DNA of 64,000 nucleotides from Streptomyces indicus (GTDB lineage: Bacteria > Actinomycetota > Actinomycetes > Streptomycetales > Streptomycetaceae), in contig NZ_FNFF01000003.1 in the NCBI RefSeq assembly GCF_900100315.1, positions 345,813 to 409,812 of the forward strand, given 5' to 3'. The notes beneath the pieces were generated by a model. It did not search any database, was not told the DNA's origin, and saw only the letters and a program-made list of their open reading frames with translations. The position numbers and the translations under genes were made by a program. Of this stretch, positions 51,792 through 59,680 are shown piece by piece. Position 1 is the stretch's first letter. Every line of letters starts with the position of its first letter.

Positions 51792-52253
51792 ATGGCGCCC
51801 ATGTCACGACGCCCCAAGCGCCGGGCCCAGCAGCCCGCTGCCCAGCGCACTCCCGCTCCGCCGGTCACCGCCGCGTCCCCCTGCCCGTGCGGCCGGGGCA
51901 ACCCCTACGGGGAGTGCTGCGGCCGCCTCCACTCCGGGGCGGAGAAGGCGGCGGCCCCCGAGGAGCTGATGCGGTCCCGGTACGCGGCCTTCGTGGTGCG
52001 GGACGAGCCGTATCTGCTGCGGACCTGGCACCCGGACACCCGGCCGCCCGGTGTGGACTTCTCGCCGGGCCTGCGCTGGACGGGCCTGGAGATCGAGGCC
52101 ACGAGTGAGGGTACGGCCTTCCACGGCACGGGCACGGTGACCTTCCGCGCCCGTTACATCGACGCCGGGGTGCTGGGTGAGCTGCACGAGCGCAGCCGCT
52201 TCGAGCGGGTGGACGGGGCGTGGGTGTACGTGGACGGGGACTTCCTGGACTGA
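51792..52253 (+). CDS. YchJ/UPF0225 family SEC-C-like protein
   Basis: 153 residues (144-150 if the second ATG at 51801 is used; the GGGGG before the first is close). Cys-rich N-terminal module CPCGRGNPYGECCGRLH, related to the SEC-C zinc motif, then the YchJ core (ELMRSRYAAFVVRDEPYLLR, TWH, VTFRARYI, HERSRFERVDGAWVYVDGD). NTF2-like fold; function unknown, SEC-C being associated with SecA and protein quality control. Monocistronic, upstream of gluconokinase by 155 nt. Confidence 0.88.
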   Translation: MAPMSRRPKRRAQQPAAQRTPAPPVTAASPCPCGRGNPYGECCGRLHSGAEKAAAPEELMRSRYAAFVVRDEPYLLRTWHPDTRPPGVDFSPGLRWTGLEIEATSEGTAFHGTGTVTFRARYIDAGVLGELHERSRFERVDGAWVYVDGDFLD

Positions 52254-52408
52254 GAGGGCCAGGGGGCGTACTCCCCTCAGGCCGTGTTCCACGGGCCTTG
52301 CTCCACGGCCCCATGCCCGCTCGGGCCGTCCGGCATCATGGACGCGACGTGCGGGAACGCGGGTACGGAACGCAGTCGCACGCACTGGCGGAGACGAGGG
52401 GGACGGCC

Positions 52409-52912
52409 GTGGGATCCGAGCGGGTCGTGGTGGTCATGGGCGTGACCGGGACGGGCAAGTCCACGGTCGGGCAGCTGCTGGCCGAGGAGCTCGGGGTGCC
52501 GTACGCGGAGGCCGACGAGTTCCACTCCCCTGCCAACATCGAGAAGATGCGCTCGGGCACGCCGCTCACCGACGAGGACCGGTGGCCGTGGCTGGACGCG
52601 ATCGGTGCGTGGGCGGCCTCGCGGGCGGGGCGCGGCGGCGTCGTGAGCTGTTCCGCGCTGAAGCGGGTCTACCGCGACCGGCTGCGGGCAGCGGCGCCGG
52701 ATCTAGTCCTCGTCCATCTGACCGGCTCGCGCGAGCTGATCACGGAGCGGCAGTCGGCCCGCGAGGGGCACTTCATGCCCGCGTCCCTGATCGACTCGCA
52801 GTTCGCCACGCTGGAGGAGCTCGGCGCGGACGAGGCGGGGGTCGTGGTGGATGTGACACCGGCGCCGGAAGAGGTGGCGGCGCAGGCCCTGGCCGGCTTG
52901 CGCGCGCTCTGA
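52409..52912 (+). CDS. Gluconokinase
   Basis: 167 residues from the GTG at 52409 with AGGGGG 7 nt upstream. P-loop GVTGTGKST (about 10-18), then EADEFHSPANIEKMRSGTPL, the gluconate-binding hallmark, and VSCSALKRVYRDRLR. Phosphorylates D-gluconate to 6-phosphogluconate with ATP for the pentose phosphate pathway. In S. coelicolor a gluconokinase at this locus is, as I recall, flanked by a GntR regulator and gluconate permease; here neither is present. Confidence 0.92.
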   Translation: MGSERVVVVMGVTGTGKSTVGQLLAEELGVPYAEADEFHSPANIEKMRSGTPLTDEDRWPWLDAIGAWAASRAGRGGVVSCSALKRVYRDRLRAAAPDLVLVHLTGSRELITERQSAREGHFMPASLIDSQFATLEELGADEAGVVVDVTPAPEEVAAQALAGLRAL

Positions 52913-52977
52913 CCGCCAAGTGCCCGACCGCTCGACCGGGTGATCAACTCACCCTCGTATCCGATACGTTGCCGCCC

Positions 52978-53541
52978 ATGGCTGAACTCGGACCCGTCCC
53001 CTGGCCGCCCGCCCCGATCGTCACCGAACGGCTCGTCCTGCGCGAGGCGGAGGCCCGTGATCGTGCGGGGTTCATCGAGCTGTTCGCCTCGCCGGAGGTG
53101 CGGGCGTACCTCGGTGGCGCGCAGCCGCGGGCCGAACTGGAGCGCGTGGTGCCCGAGGTCCCGGGCCGGCGTCCGGGGCTGTTCGTGGCTGAGCTCGACG
53201 GAGCGATGATCGGCACGGTCACCGTCGACCGGCGCGAGGCCGGACGACCGGGACACCTCACGCCGGACGCCCTGGAGGCCGAGCTCGGTTACATGTTCCT
53301 GCCGGGGGCCTGGGGGCGCGGCTACGCGGCCGAGGCCTGCGCGGCCGTACTCGACTGGTGCACCGAGGTGCTCCCCGGTGAACCCGTCGTCCTGTGCACC
53401 CAGTCCGCCAACGGCCCCTCGATGCGCCTGGCGCAGAAGCTGGGCTTCCATGAGGTGGAGCGGTTCGAGGAGTTCGGGGCCGAGCAGTGGTTCGGGGTGC
53501 GGGTCCCGGGGGCCGATTCGCCGCAGGCGCCGGTCACTTGA
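52978..53541 (+). CDS. GNAT-family N-acetyltransferase
   Basis: 187 residues. RimJ/RimL-type GNAT: VTERLVLREAEARDRAGFIE start, acetyl-CoA motif A in YMFLPGAWGRGYAAEACAAV (Q/RxxGxG/A as WGRGYA), and motif B in NGPSMRLAQKLGFHEVERF. Acetylates a protein N-terminus, an aminoglycoside-like or other amine; substrate unknown. No ribosome site; a GATACGT box lies about 10 nt before the ATG, so the message may be leaderless. Confidence 0.88.
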   Translation: MAELGPVPWPPAPIVTERLVLREAEARDRAGFIELFASPEVRAYLGGAQPRAELERVVPEVPGRRPGLFVAELDGAMIGTVTVDRREAGRPGHLTPDALEAELGYMFLPGAWGRGYAAEACAAVLDWCTEVLPGEPVVLCTQSANGPSMRLAQKLGFHEVERFEEFGAEQWFGVRVPGADSPQAPVT

Positions 53542-53569
53542 GCGGCGGTCGATTCGCCGCAGGCGTTGG

Positions 53570-54223
53570 TCACTTGATGCGCCACAGGGGATGCTCCCGC
53601 TCCGCCCAGGTGCGGTCCACCCAGCCCGTCCGCAGTCCGCGCCGCGACTCGGGGTCCGCGAGGGCCTTCGCGATGTGGCCGGCCAGGACGATCGTGACGG
53701 CCACGGCGAGCCAGTCGTGCACGAAGGTCGCGCCCGTACGCCAGGTCAGGGGTGCGAGTCCGGTGAACCACATCGGCAGGCCCGTGCCGAGCATGACGAG
53801 GGTCGCGCCGGCGATCCACGCCGCGTAGGACTTCTGTCCGGCGTTGAACTTCCCGGCCGGGCGCGGCCCCTTCTCGCGGCGCAGCGCGGCTCGCCACCAC
53901 TCCTTGTCGTGCGCGCCGAACCGGTTGAGGCGGCGCAGGTCCGCGCGGAAGGCGCGCGAGGCCAGGCCGGCCAGGAAGGGCGCCGGCAGCAGGATGCCCG
54001 ACCACTCGTGGACGGTCACCATCAGGTGGCGGCGGCCGACCAGTTGGGCCAGCTGCGGCAGGTAGAGGCAGGCCGCCGAGACGAGGCAGACGGTCATCAG
54101 GACCGCGGTGGCCCGGTGGATCCGGCGCTCGCCGCGGCTGAACCTCCGTACCCGCGCGGGCAGTTCAGACGGTGGGGGCGTCGTCGCGGCCGTTGGACCG
54201 GCCGACCCAGGCGTCGACGGCAT
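53570..54223 (-). CDS. Cytochrome b-type membrane subunit for the molybdoenzyme
   Basis: 217 residues from the ATG at 54223, preceded by GGGAGGAGCGAGG. Four transmembrane helices (e.g. AVLMTVCLVSAACLYLPQLA, AAWIAGATLVMLGTGLPMWF) with His candidates for haem binding in RRIHRAT, VHEWSG, FVHDWLAV and LAGHIAKAL. Cytochrome b561/formate-dehydrogenase-gamma-like. Its first 59 nt overlap the end of the molybdopterin oxidoreductase gene, so it likely feeds electrons to or from that enzyme, as MsrQ does for MsrP. Confidence 0.82.
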   Translation of the reverse strand: MPSTPGSAGPTAATTPPPSELPARVRRFSRGERRIHRATAVLMTVCLVSAACLYLPQLAQLVGRRHLMVTVHEWSGILLPAPFLAGLASRAFRADLRRLNRFGAHDKEWWRAALRREKGPRPAGKFNAGQKSYAAWIAGATLVMLGTGLPMWFTGLAPLTWRTGATFVHDWLAVAVTIVLAGHIAKALADPESRRGLRTGWVDRTWAEREHPLWRIK

Positions 54224-54893
54224 AACCTCGCTCCTCCCAGTAACCGGGGATGACCTTGTCGGTGACGGTGATCCGGGAGAGCCACTTGGCCGACTTGTAG
54301 AAGTACATGGGCGCGACGTAGAGGCGGACCGGGCCGCCGTGCGCGTGCGACAGGTCCTCGTCCCGCATGCGGTGCGCGACCAGCACGTCCCCCCGGCGGG
54401 CCTGCCGCAGGGTGAGGCTCTCGCTGTACGCGCCGTCGAAGCACTCGAAGCGCACGGCCCGCCCCTCGGGCCGCACCCCCGCGGCGTCCAGAAGCGTGGA
54501 GAGGACCACACCCTGGAAGGGGGTGTCGGGCACACGCCAGCCCGTGACGCACTGGACGTCGCGCACGATCCGCCGCTGCGGCAGCGCGCGCAGCTCGTCG
54601 AGGGTGTACGTGGCCTTGCGGTCGACGAGTCCGTCGACGGTGAGCCGGTAGGTGTCCTCGTTCTTGCGCGGTACGGAGGACACCACGGAGTAGTAGCGGA
54701 AGCCGCCGCCCGCGGGCAGGACGCCGGTCAGGCCCGTGGGGTCCTTGGCGGCCACGGCCTCGACGCCGCGCTGGAGGACGGGTGCGGCCGCGATGCCGGC
54801 GACGCCCAGGCCGAGCATGCCGAGCACGACCCGGCGCCCGACGGGGCTGCCCCGGCCGTCCGCCGGTTCGTCTTGGGGGGATGGGGAGTTCAC
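54165..54893 (-). CDS. Tat-exported molybdopterin oxidoreductase (sulfite oxidase/MsrP-like)
   Basis: 242 residues. Twin-arginine signal GRRVVLGMLGLGVAG (Arg20-Arg21) exports it folded. Oxidoreductase molybdopterin-binding fold of the sulfite-oxidase family: Mo-ligand Cys115 in VQCVTGW, followed by FQGVVLSTLLDAAGV and MYFYKSAKWLSRI. The MsrP branch reduces methionine sulfoxide on exported proteins with electrons from a cytochrome b partner; the downstream overlapping gene fits that. The start is a GTG at 54893, with GAGGG very close, so the exact start is uncertain. Confidence 0.85.
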   Translation of the reverse strand: MNSPSPQDEPADGRGSPVGRRVVLGMLGLGVAGIAAAPVLQRGVEAVAAKDPTGLTGVLPAGGGFRYYSVVSSVPRKNEDTYRLTVDGLVDRKATYTLDELRALPQRRIVRDVQCVTGWRVPDTPFQGVVLSTLLDAAGVRPEGRAVRFECFDGAYSESLTLRQARRGDVLVAHRMRDEDLSHAHGGPVRLYVAPMYFYKSAKWLSRITVTDKVIPGYWEERGYAVDAWVGRSNGRDDAPTV

Positions 54894-55020
54894 CCCTCGA
54901 TTCGAGCACTCCGGGTGCGGGGAGTGAAGAGGCCACGGGCCGCCGTCAGGGTTTCGTCACCTCTTGCCCGAGCCGACCCCCTCCTGCCCGCCCCGCCCGG
55001 CTCTGCCTACGCCGACCGGC

Positions 55021-55476
55021 ATGACGGATGACCCCGCGGCGCTCGGCCCCTTCGAACTGGCCTTCCCGGGCCCGCTGCGCGATCAGCTGGTCGCCGCGGT
55101 GCTCTCCGGTGCGAAGACCTCCACCACCGGTCTGTACGACCCGGACGAGAAGCTGCCGGCCGTGGGGCAGCGCGATGCGCTGCTCGACTCCGGCGGGCTC
55201 GTCGTGGCGGTCGTGGAGACCACGGACGTACGGGTCCTGCCGCTCGCCGAAGTGGATCTGCGGCACGCGGTCGACGAGGGCGAGGGTTACCGGACGGTGG
55301 CCGAGTGGCGGGCCGCGCACGAGCGGTTCTGGCACAGCCCCGAGGTCTTGGCCGACCTCGGCGACCCGGCGTTCCGGGTCACCGACGAGACCCTGGTCGT
55401 GGCCGAGCGGTTCCGGGTGGTCGAGCTGGTCGACCACCCGTACCCGTACCCGTACAACGGTGAGACGAAGGACTAG
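55021..55476 (+). CDS. ASCH-domain protein
   Basis: 151 residues. ASCH fold signature: FELAFPGPLRDQLVAAVLSG then AKTSTTGLYDP, LDSGGLVVAVVETTDVRVLP, and RTVAEWRAAHERFW. ASCH proteins bind RNA or act as amidohydrolases on modified nucleosides; role here unknown. No ribosome site, possibly leaderless. Its TAG stop overlaps the TAG of the converging FAD dehydrogenase gene in the shared CTAG at 55473-55476. Confidence 0.85.
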   Translation: MTDDPAALGPFELAFPGPLRDQLVAAVLSGAKTSTTGLYDPDEKLPAVGQRDALLDSGGLVVAVVETTDVRVLPLAEVDLRHAVDEGEGYRTVAEWRAAHERFWHSPEVLADLGDPAFRVTDETLVVAERFRVVELVDHPYPYPYNGETKD

Positions 55477-57128
55477 CCGACGGCCTTCGCCGCCGCGCGA
55501 CCCGCCGCGCGACCCGAGAAGATGCAGCCGCCGAGGAACGTGCCCTCCAGGGAGCGGTAGCCGTGCACGCCGCCGCCGCCGAAGCCGGCCGCCTCGCCCG
55601 CCGCGTACACCCCCGGCAGCGGTTCGCCGCCGGCCGTGAGGACCCGGGAGGTCAGGTCCGTCTCCAGGCCCCCGAGCGACTTACGGGTCAGGATGTTGAG
55701 GCGGACGGCGACCAGCGGGCCCGCCTTCGGGTCGAGGATGCGGTGCGGGGCGACGGTGCGGATCAGCTTGTCGCCGAGGAAGTTGCGCGAGCCGCGGATC
55801 GCCGTGATCTGCAGGTCCTTGGTGAACGGGTTGACGATCTCGCGGTCGCGCGCGGTGATCTCGCGGCGCAGCTCGTCCTCGTCGATCAGGGCTTCCTTGG
55901 TGAGGGCGTTCATGCCGCGGACCAGCGCGGAGAGGTCGTCCTCGATGACGAAGTCGACTCCGTGGTCCATGAACGCCTTGACGGGGCCCGGCACGTCGGC
56001 GCGCGCCCGGTCGATGACCCCGCGCACGGACTTGCCCGTCAGGTCCGGGTTCTGCTCGGAGCCGGAGAGCGTGAACTCCTTGCCGATGATGCGCTGGTTG
56101 AGCACGAACCAGGTGTAGTCGTGGCCGCTGTGCATGATGTGCTCGAGGGTGCCGAGCGTGTCGAAGCCGGGGAACAGCGGGACGGGCAGCCGCTTGCCGC
56201 GCGCGTCCAGCCACAGCGAGGACGGTCCCGGCAGGATGCGGATGCCGTGCCGCTGCCAGATCGGGTTCCAGTTCTCGATGCCCTCGGTGTAGTGCCACAT
56301 GCGGTCGCCGTTGATGAGGCGGCCGCCGGCCTGTTCGGCGATGCCGAGCATCAGGCCGTCGACGTGGGCCGGGACGCCGGAGAGCATCTTCGCGGGCGCC
56401 TTGCCGAGCCGGGCGGGCCAGGCCTTGCGGACGAGGTCGTGGTTGCCGCCGATGCCGCCCGAAGTGACGATCACCGCCTGGGCCTTGAGCTCGAAGGAGC
56501 CAGTGGCGGTACGGCTCGACTCCTGGCCGCGCTCGATCGAGGACGGTTCGAGGATCTCGCCGCTGACGGTGTCCACCGAACCGGCGCTGCGGGCGAGGCC
56601 GGTGACGCGGTGCCGGAACTTGAGCTGGACCAGGCCGCGTGCCACGCCCTCGCGCACGCGGCGCTCGAAGGGTGCGACCAGGCCGGGGCCCGTGCCCCAG
56701 GTGATGTGGAAGCGCGGCACCGAGTTGCCGTGGCCGGTCGCGTCGTAGCCGCCGCGCTCGGCCCAGCCGACCACCGGGAAGAAGCGCACGCCCTGCGCGT
56801 GCAGCCAGGAGCGCTTCTCGCCGGCCGCGAAGTCCACGTACGCCTCGGCCCACTTGCGCGGCCAGTGGTCCTCTTCGCGGTCGAAGCCCGCGGTGCCCAT
56901 CCAGTCCTGGAGCGCGAGGTCGCGGCTGTCCTTGATGCGCAGCCGGCGCTGCTCGGGCGAGTCCACGAAGAAGAGGCCGCCGAAGGACCAGTGCGCCTGG
57001 CCGCCGAGGGACTGCTCCGGCTCCTGGTCGAGCAGGATCACCTTGCGGCCGGCGTCGACGAGTTCCGCGGTGGCCACCAGACCGGCCAGGCCCGCCCCGA
57101 TCACGATCACATCTGCGTCGTACGCCAT
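55473..57128 (-). CDS. FAD-binding dehydrogenase (fumarate reductase/KstD-like)
   Basis: 551 residues. N-terminal FAD dinucleotide-binding motif DVIVIGAGLAGLVATAELVD (5-24), second FAD contact in the C-terminal GVYAAGEAAGFGGGGVHGYR, and the catalytic-domain segment of the succinate dehydrogenase/3-ketosteroid dehydrogenase class. Oxidises or reduces a C-C bond of an unknown ketosteroid-like or organic-acid substrate. A site with ACTGGTCGG (57204-57212) lies about 80 nt upstream. Converges with the ASCH gene with a 4-nt overlap of stops. Confidence 0.88.
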   Translation of the reverse strand: MAYDADVIVIGAGLAGLVATAELVDAGRKVILLDQEPEQSLGGQAHWSFGGLFFVDSPEQRRLRIKDSRDLALQDWMGTAGFDREEDHWPRKWAEAYVDFAAGEKRSWLHAQGVRFFPVVGWAERGGYDATGHGNSVPRFHITWGTGPGLVAPFERRVREGVARGLVQLKFRHRVTGLARSAGSVDTVSGEILEPSSIERGQESSRTATGSFELKAQAVIVTSGGIGGNHDLVRKAWPARLGKAPAKMLSGVPAHVDGLMLGIAEQAGGRLINGDRMWHYTEGIENWNPIWQRHGIRILPGPSSLWLDARGKRLPVPLFPGFDTLGTLEHIMHSGHDYTWFVLNQRIIGKEFTLSGSEQNPDLTGKSVRGVIDRARADVPGPVKAFMDHGVDFVIEDDLSALVRGMNALTKEALIDEDELRREITARDREIVNPFTKDLQITAIRGSRNFLGDKLIRTVAPHRILDPKAGPLVAVRLNILTRKSLGGLETDLTSRVLTAGGEPLPGVYAAGEAAGFGGGGVHGYRSLEGTFLGGCIFSGRAAGRAAAKAVG

Positions 57129-57360
57129 CGTCGCCGTCCGTTTCTGTCACGCCTCGGCCGTGGTCGGCCGACGGCACCGTCCTGCCGCGACCCGGCAAAG
57201 CTACTGGTCGGTCAGATCCTCGGTTCGCGGCGGGCGTCCGTCAACTGTGTGCGCCGGTGTGCGACGGCCCACACCCGGCTCCGGGGAGAGGCGATCAAGG
57301 GACGCATCGGGCTATCGTCGCCCAAGTCCCCCACGTACGACCGCTTTTGAGGTCCCCTTC

Positions 57361-58263
57361 GTGACGCTGCCCGTCTTACTGCTCGCGCTCGGCGCGGCCT
57401 GCTGTCTCGGTTTCGGCTTCGTGCTGCAGCAGAGCGCCGCCCGCACCGCACCGCTCGGCGACTTCCTGTCCCCGCGCCTCCTGCTCGACCTCGTCCGCAT
57501 GCCGCGCTGGCTGGCCGGGATCGCCCTGATGTCGGGCGGCACCGGGCTCGGCGCGCTCGCCCTGTCCCAGGGTGAGATGTCCCTGGTCGCACCGCTGCTC
57601 GCCACCCATCTGCTGTTCGCCATGGCCCTGGTGCGGGTGCGGACCCGGCAGCCGCTGGGGCGGCAGGGCTGGGGCGGGCTGCTGCTCCTTGCCGGCGGGG
57701 TGGCCGGCTTTCTCCTCGCCGGCCGTCCGCAGGGTTCGGACGCGACGGTGGCACCGATGCGGCACTGGCTGGTGATCGGCGCGGTGCTGGCCTGCGCGCT
57801 CGCCCTGACCGCCGTCGCCCGCCGCTTCCGGCTCGGCATCGGCCCGGCGCTGCTCGGTGCGGCGGGCGGTCTCCTGTACGGGTTGCAGGACGCGCTCACC
57901 CGGGTCAGCGGCCAGCTCGTGTCCGGGGACCGGGGCGCGCTGGGCCTGCTCACCGCCTGGCAGCCGTACGGCGTGCTCGTCCTCGGTCTCGCGGGTCTCC
58001 TCCTCGTCCAGAGCGCCTTCGAGATGGCGCCGCTGCGCAGCTCCCTGCCCGCGCTCACCGCCGCACAGCCGCTCGCGGGGATCGCCTGCGGGGTCGGTTT
58101 CCTCGGCGACCGGCTGCGCACCGACGCACCGGCGCTGACCTGGCAGGCGGCGGGACTCCTGGCGGTCGTCACGGGGATCGTGTTCCTGTGCAGGCACCCG
58201 TCGATGCCGGCGGGCACGGTCGCGCGCGAGCCGGTGCTCGCGGGGGTGGTGAAAGGCGGCTAG
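57361..58263 (+). CDS. DMT/EamA-type membrane transporter
   Basis: 300 residues from the GTG at 57361 with GAGG 8 nt upstream. About nine hydrophobic helices (LPVLLLALGAACCLGFGFVL, MRHWLVIGAVLACALALTAV and so on) with the EamA-like LLATHLLFAMALV and a C-terminal GFLGDRLRTD segment. Probable small-metabolite permease of the drug/metabolite superfamily; cargo unknown. Same direction as the NUDIX gene, 15 nt downstream, so cotranscribed. Confidence 0.8.
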   Translation: MTLPVLLLALGAACCLGFGFVLQQSAARTAPLGDFLSPRLLLDLVRMPRWLAGIALMSGGTGLGALALSQGEMSLVAPLLATHLLFAMALVRVRTRQPLGRQGWGGLLLLAGGVAGFLLAGRPQGSDATVAPMRHWLVIGAVLACALALTAVARRFRLGIGPALLGAAGGLLYGLQDALTRVSGQLVSGDRGALGLLTAWQPYGVLVLGLAGLLLVQSAFEMAPLRSSLPALTAAQPLAGIACGVGFLGDRLRTDAPALTWQAAGLLAVVTGIVFLCRHPSMPAGTVAREPVLAGVVKGG

Positions 58264-58278
58264 CCGCGCTCCTGTTGG

Positions 58279-58872
58279 ATGTCCGGTATGAGCAGCGACG
58301 AGACGGCGGGCGCCGGCGGCGAAGCGGGGTCTGGCGCAATCGGCGAGGAGACGCCTGGCGCGAGCCGCGAAGAGATCATCGACATCGTGGACGGGCAGGA
58401 CCGGGTCGTCCGGCAGGCTCCGCGCTCGCTGGCGTACCGCGAGCGCCTGACCCACCGCTGCGTGTTCGTCCTGGTGCGCGACGCCGATGGCCGCACCTTC
58501 GTCCATCGCAGGACGCCCACGAAGGCGGTCTTCCCGTCCTTCTACGACATGTTCGTGGGCGGGGTCGTGGGTGCGGGTGAGTCCTACGACGTGGCGGCGC
58601 TGCGCGAGGCCGAGGAGGAGCTGGGCGTCTCGGGCCTGCCGCAGCCGACACGGCTGTTCAAGTTCCTGTACGAGGACGGCGCGGGCGACGGCTGGAGCTG
58701 GTGGTCCACGGTGTACGAGGTGCGCTGCGAACTGCCCGTATCACCGCAGGAGTCCGAGATCGACTGGCACGCCTTCCTCACAGAGGAGGAACTGGAGGAG
58801 CGGCTCGGCGCGTGGCCGTGGACTCCGGACGGGCTGGACGCGTACCGGCGGCTGCGGGAGTTCCGCGCGTAG
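58279..58872 (+). CDS. NUDIX hydrolase (IPP-isomerase-like branch)
   Basis: 197 residues. NUDIX box GGVVGAGESYDVAALREAEE followed by ELGV fits Gx5Ex7REUxEExGU and binds Mg. The opening EEIIDIVDGQDRVV and THRCVFVLV are those of YfcD/IDI-like hydrolases acting on diphosphates. Substrate unknown. A second ATG at 58288 is nearly as good a start. Overlaps no gene but lies only 15 nt after the transporter stop. Confidence 0.9.
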   Translation: MSGMSSDETAGAGGEAGSGAIGEETPGASREEIIDIVDGQDRVVRQAPRSLAYRERLTHRCVFVLVRDADGRTFVHRRTPTKAVFPSFYDMFVGGVVGAGESYDVAALREAEEELGVSGLPQPTRLFKFLYEDGAGDGWSWWSTVYEVRCELPVSPQESEIDWHAFLTEEELEERLGAWPWTPDGLDAYRRLREFRA

Positions 58873-58939
58873 TGGCCCTGCGGGAGATCTGGGCGTAGCG
58901 GCCGGGGGCCGGTGATCGTCCGGGGATAGGCTGCCGCAC

Positions 58940-59335
58940 GTGAACGGGATCCTGACGTCGCTGCGGCTGTGGTTCGCTCCTGCCCGCGTACGGGACGAGG
59001 GCGAGACCCCCGACTACCGCTTCTCGCTGGCCAACGAGCGCACGTTCCTCGCCTGGGTGCGGACCGCGCTCGCGCTGATCGGCGGCGGCTTCGCGGTGGA
59101 CCAGTTCCTGCCGGACCTGCGCTGGGCCTGGCGCATCGGCCTCTCCCTGACGCTGCTCGCCGTGGGCGCCCTGTGCTCGCTGCGGGCCGTGAACCACTGG
59201 GTGCGCTGCGAGTTGGCGATGCGCCGGGGCGAGGACCTGCCGGTGACCCGCTTCCCCGCGGTCCTGAGCCTCGCGGTCGGCGTGGTCGCGCTGATCATGG
59301 TCGTGGTGGTGCTGTTCGGCTGGGCGGACCGGTGA
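58940..59335 (+). CDS. DUF202 (YidH) membrane protein
   Basis: 131 residues from a GTG at 58940. YidH hallmark RFSLANERTFLAWVRTALAL (27-46), three membrane helices. Function unknown. Its TGA overlaps the GTG of the next DUF202 gene by 4 nt, so the two form a coupled pair, as is usual for this family. Confidence 0.9.
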   Translation: MNGILTSLRLWFAPARVRDEGETPDYRFSLANERTFLAWVRTALALIGGGFAVDQFLPDLRWAWRIGLSLTLLAVGALCSLRAVNHWVRCELAMRRGEDLPVTRFPAVLSLAVGVVALIMVVVVLFGWADR

Positions 59336-59652
59336 CGTCAGGTCCGCAGCCGGTCCGCGACCCCGGGCTCCAGCCCGAGCGGACCCGTCTCGCGTGGCGC
59401 CGCACCACCTTGTCCTGCACGGTGGCCGCCGTACTCGCGGGCAAACAGGCGCTCCAGGGCGGGCCTTCGCCCCTCGGCCTGCTCGCGGTGGCGGCATCGC
59501 TCCTGGTCTGGCTGGCGTTCGTGGCCCTCGCCCATCGGCGGATGCGGGACCTGAGCGTCCCGCGGCCCGCGGTCCTGACGGCCCGTACGGCCTGGGGAGC
59601 CGTGGCGTGCGCGCTGCTCCTCACCGTGTTCGCGGTGGCGATCGTGCGCTGA
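59332..59652 (+). CDS. DUF202 membrane protein, partner
   Basis: 106 residues from a GTG at 59332. Second DUF202 type with LQPERTRLAWRRTTLSCTVA (14-33) and three hydrophobic helices. Probably forms a heteromeric membrane complex with the upstream protein; activity unknown. Coupled by the 4-nt overlap. Confidence 0.88.
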   Translation: MTSGPQPVRDPGLQPERTRLAWRRTTLSCTVAAVLAGKQALQGGPSPLGLLAVAASLLVWLAFVALAHRRMRDLSVPRPAVLTARTAWGAVACALLLTVFAVAIVR

Positions 59653-59680
59653 GTCGGCCCCGCCCCTCGCAGGCTGCCGG

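Noticed and set aside
59332..59652. Merging the two DUF202 frames as one frameshifted gene
   Set aside because: The GTGA overlap is a normal coupling signal, and each protein has its own complete DUF202 motif.
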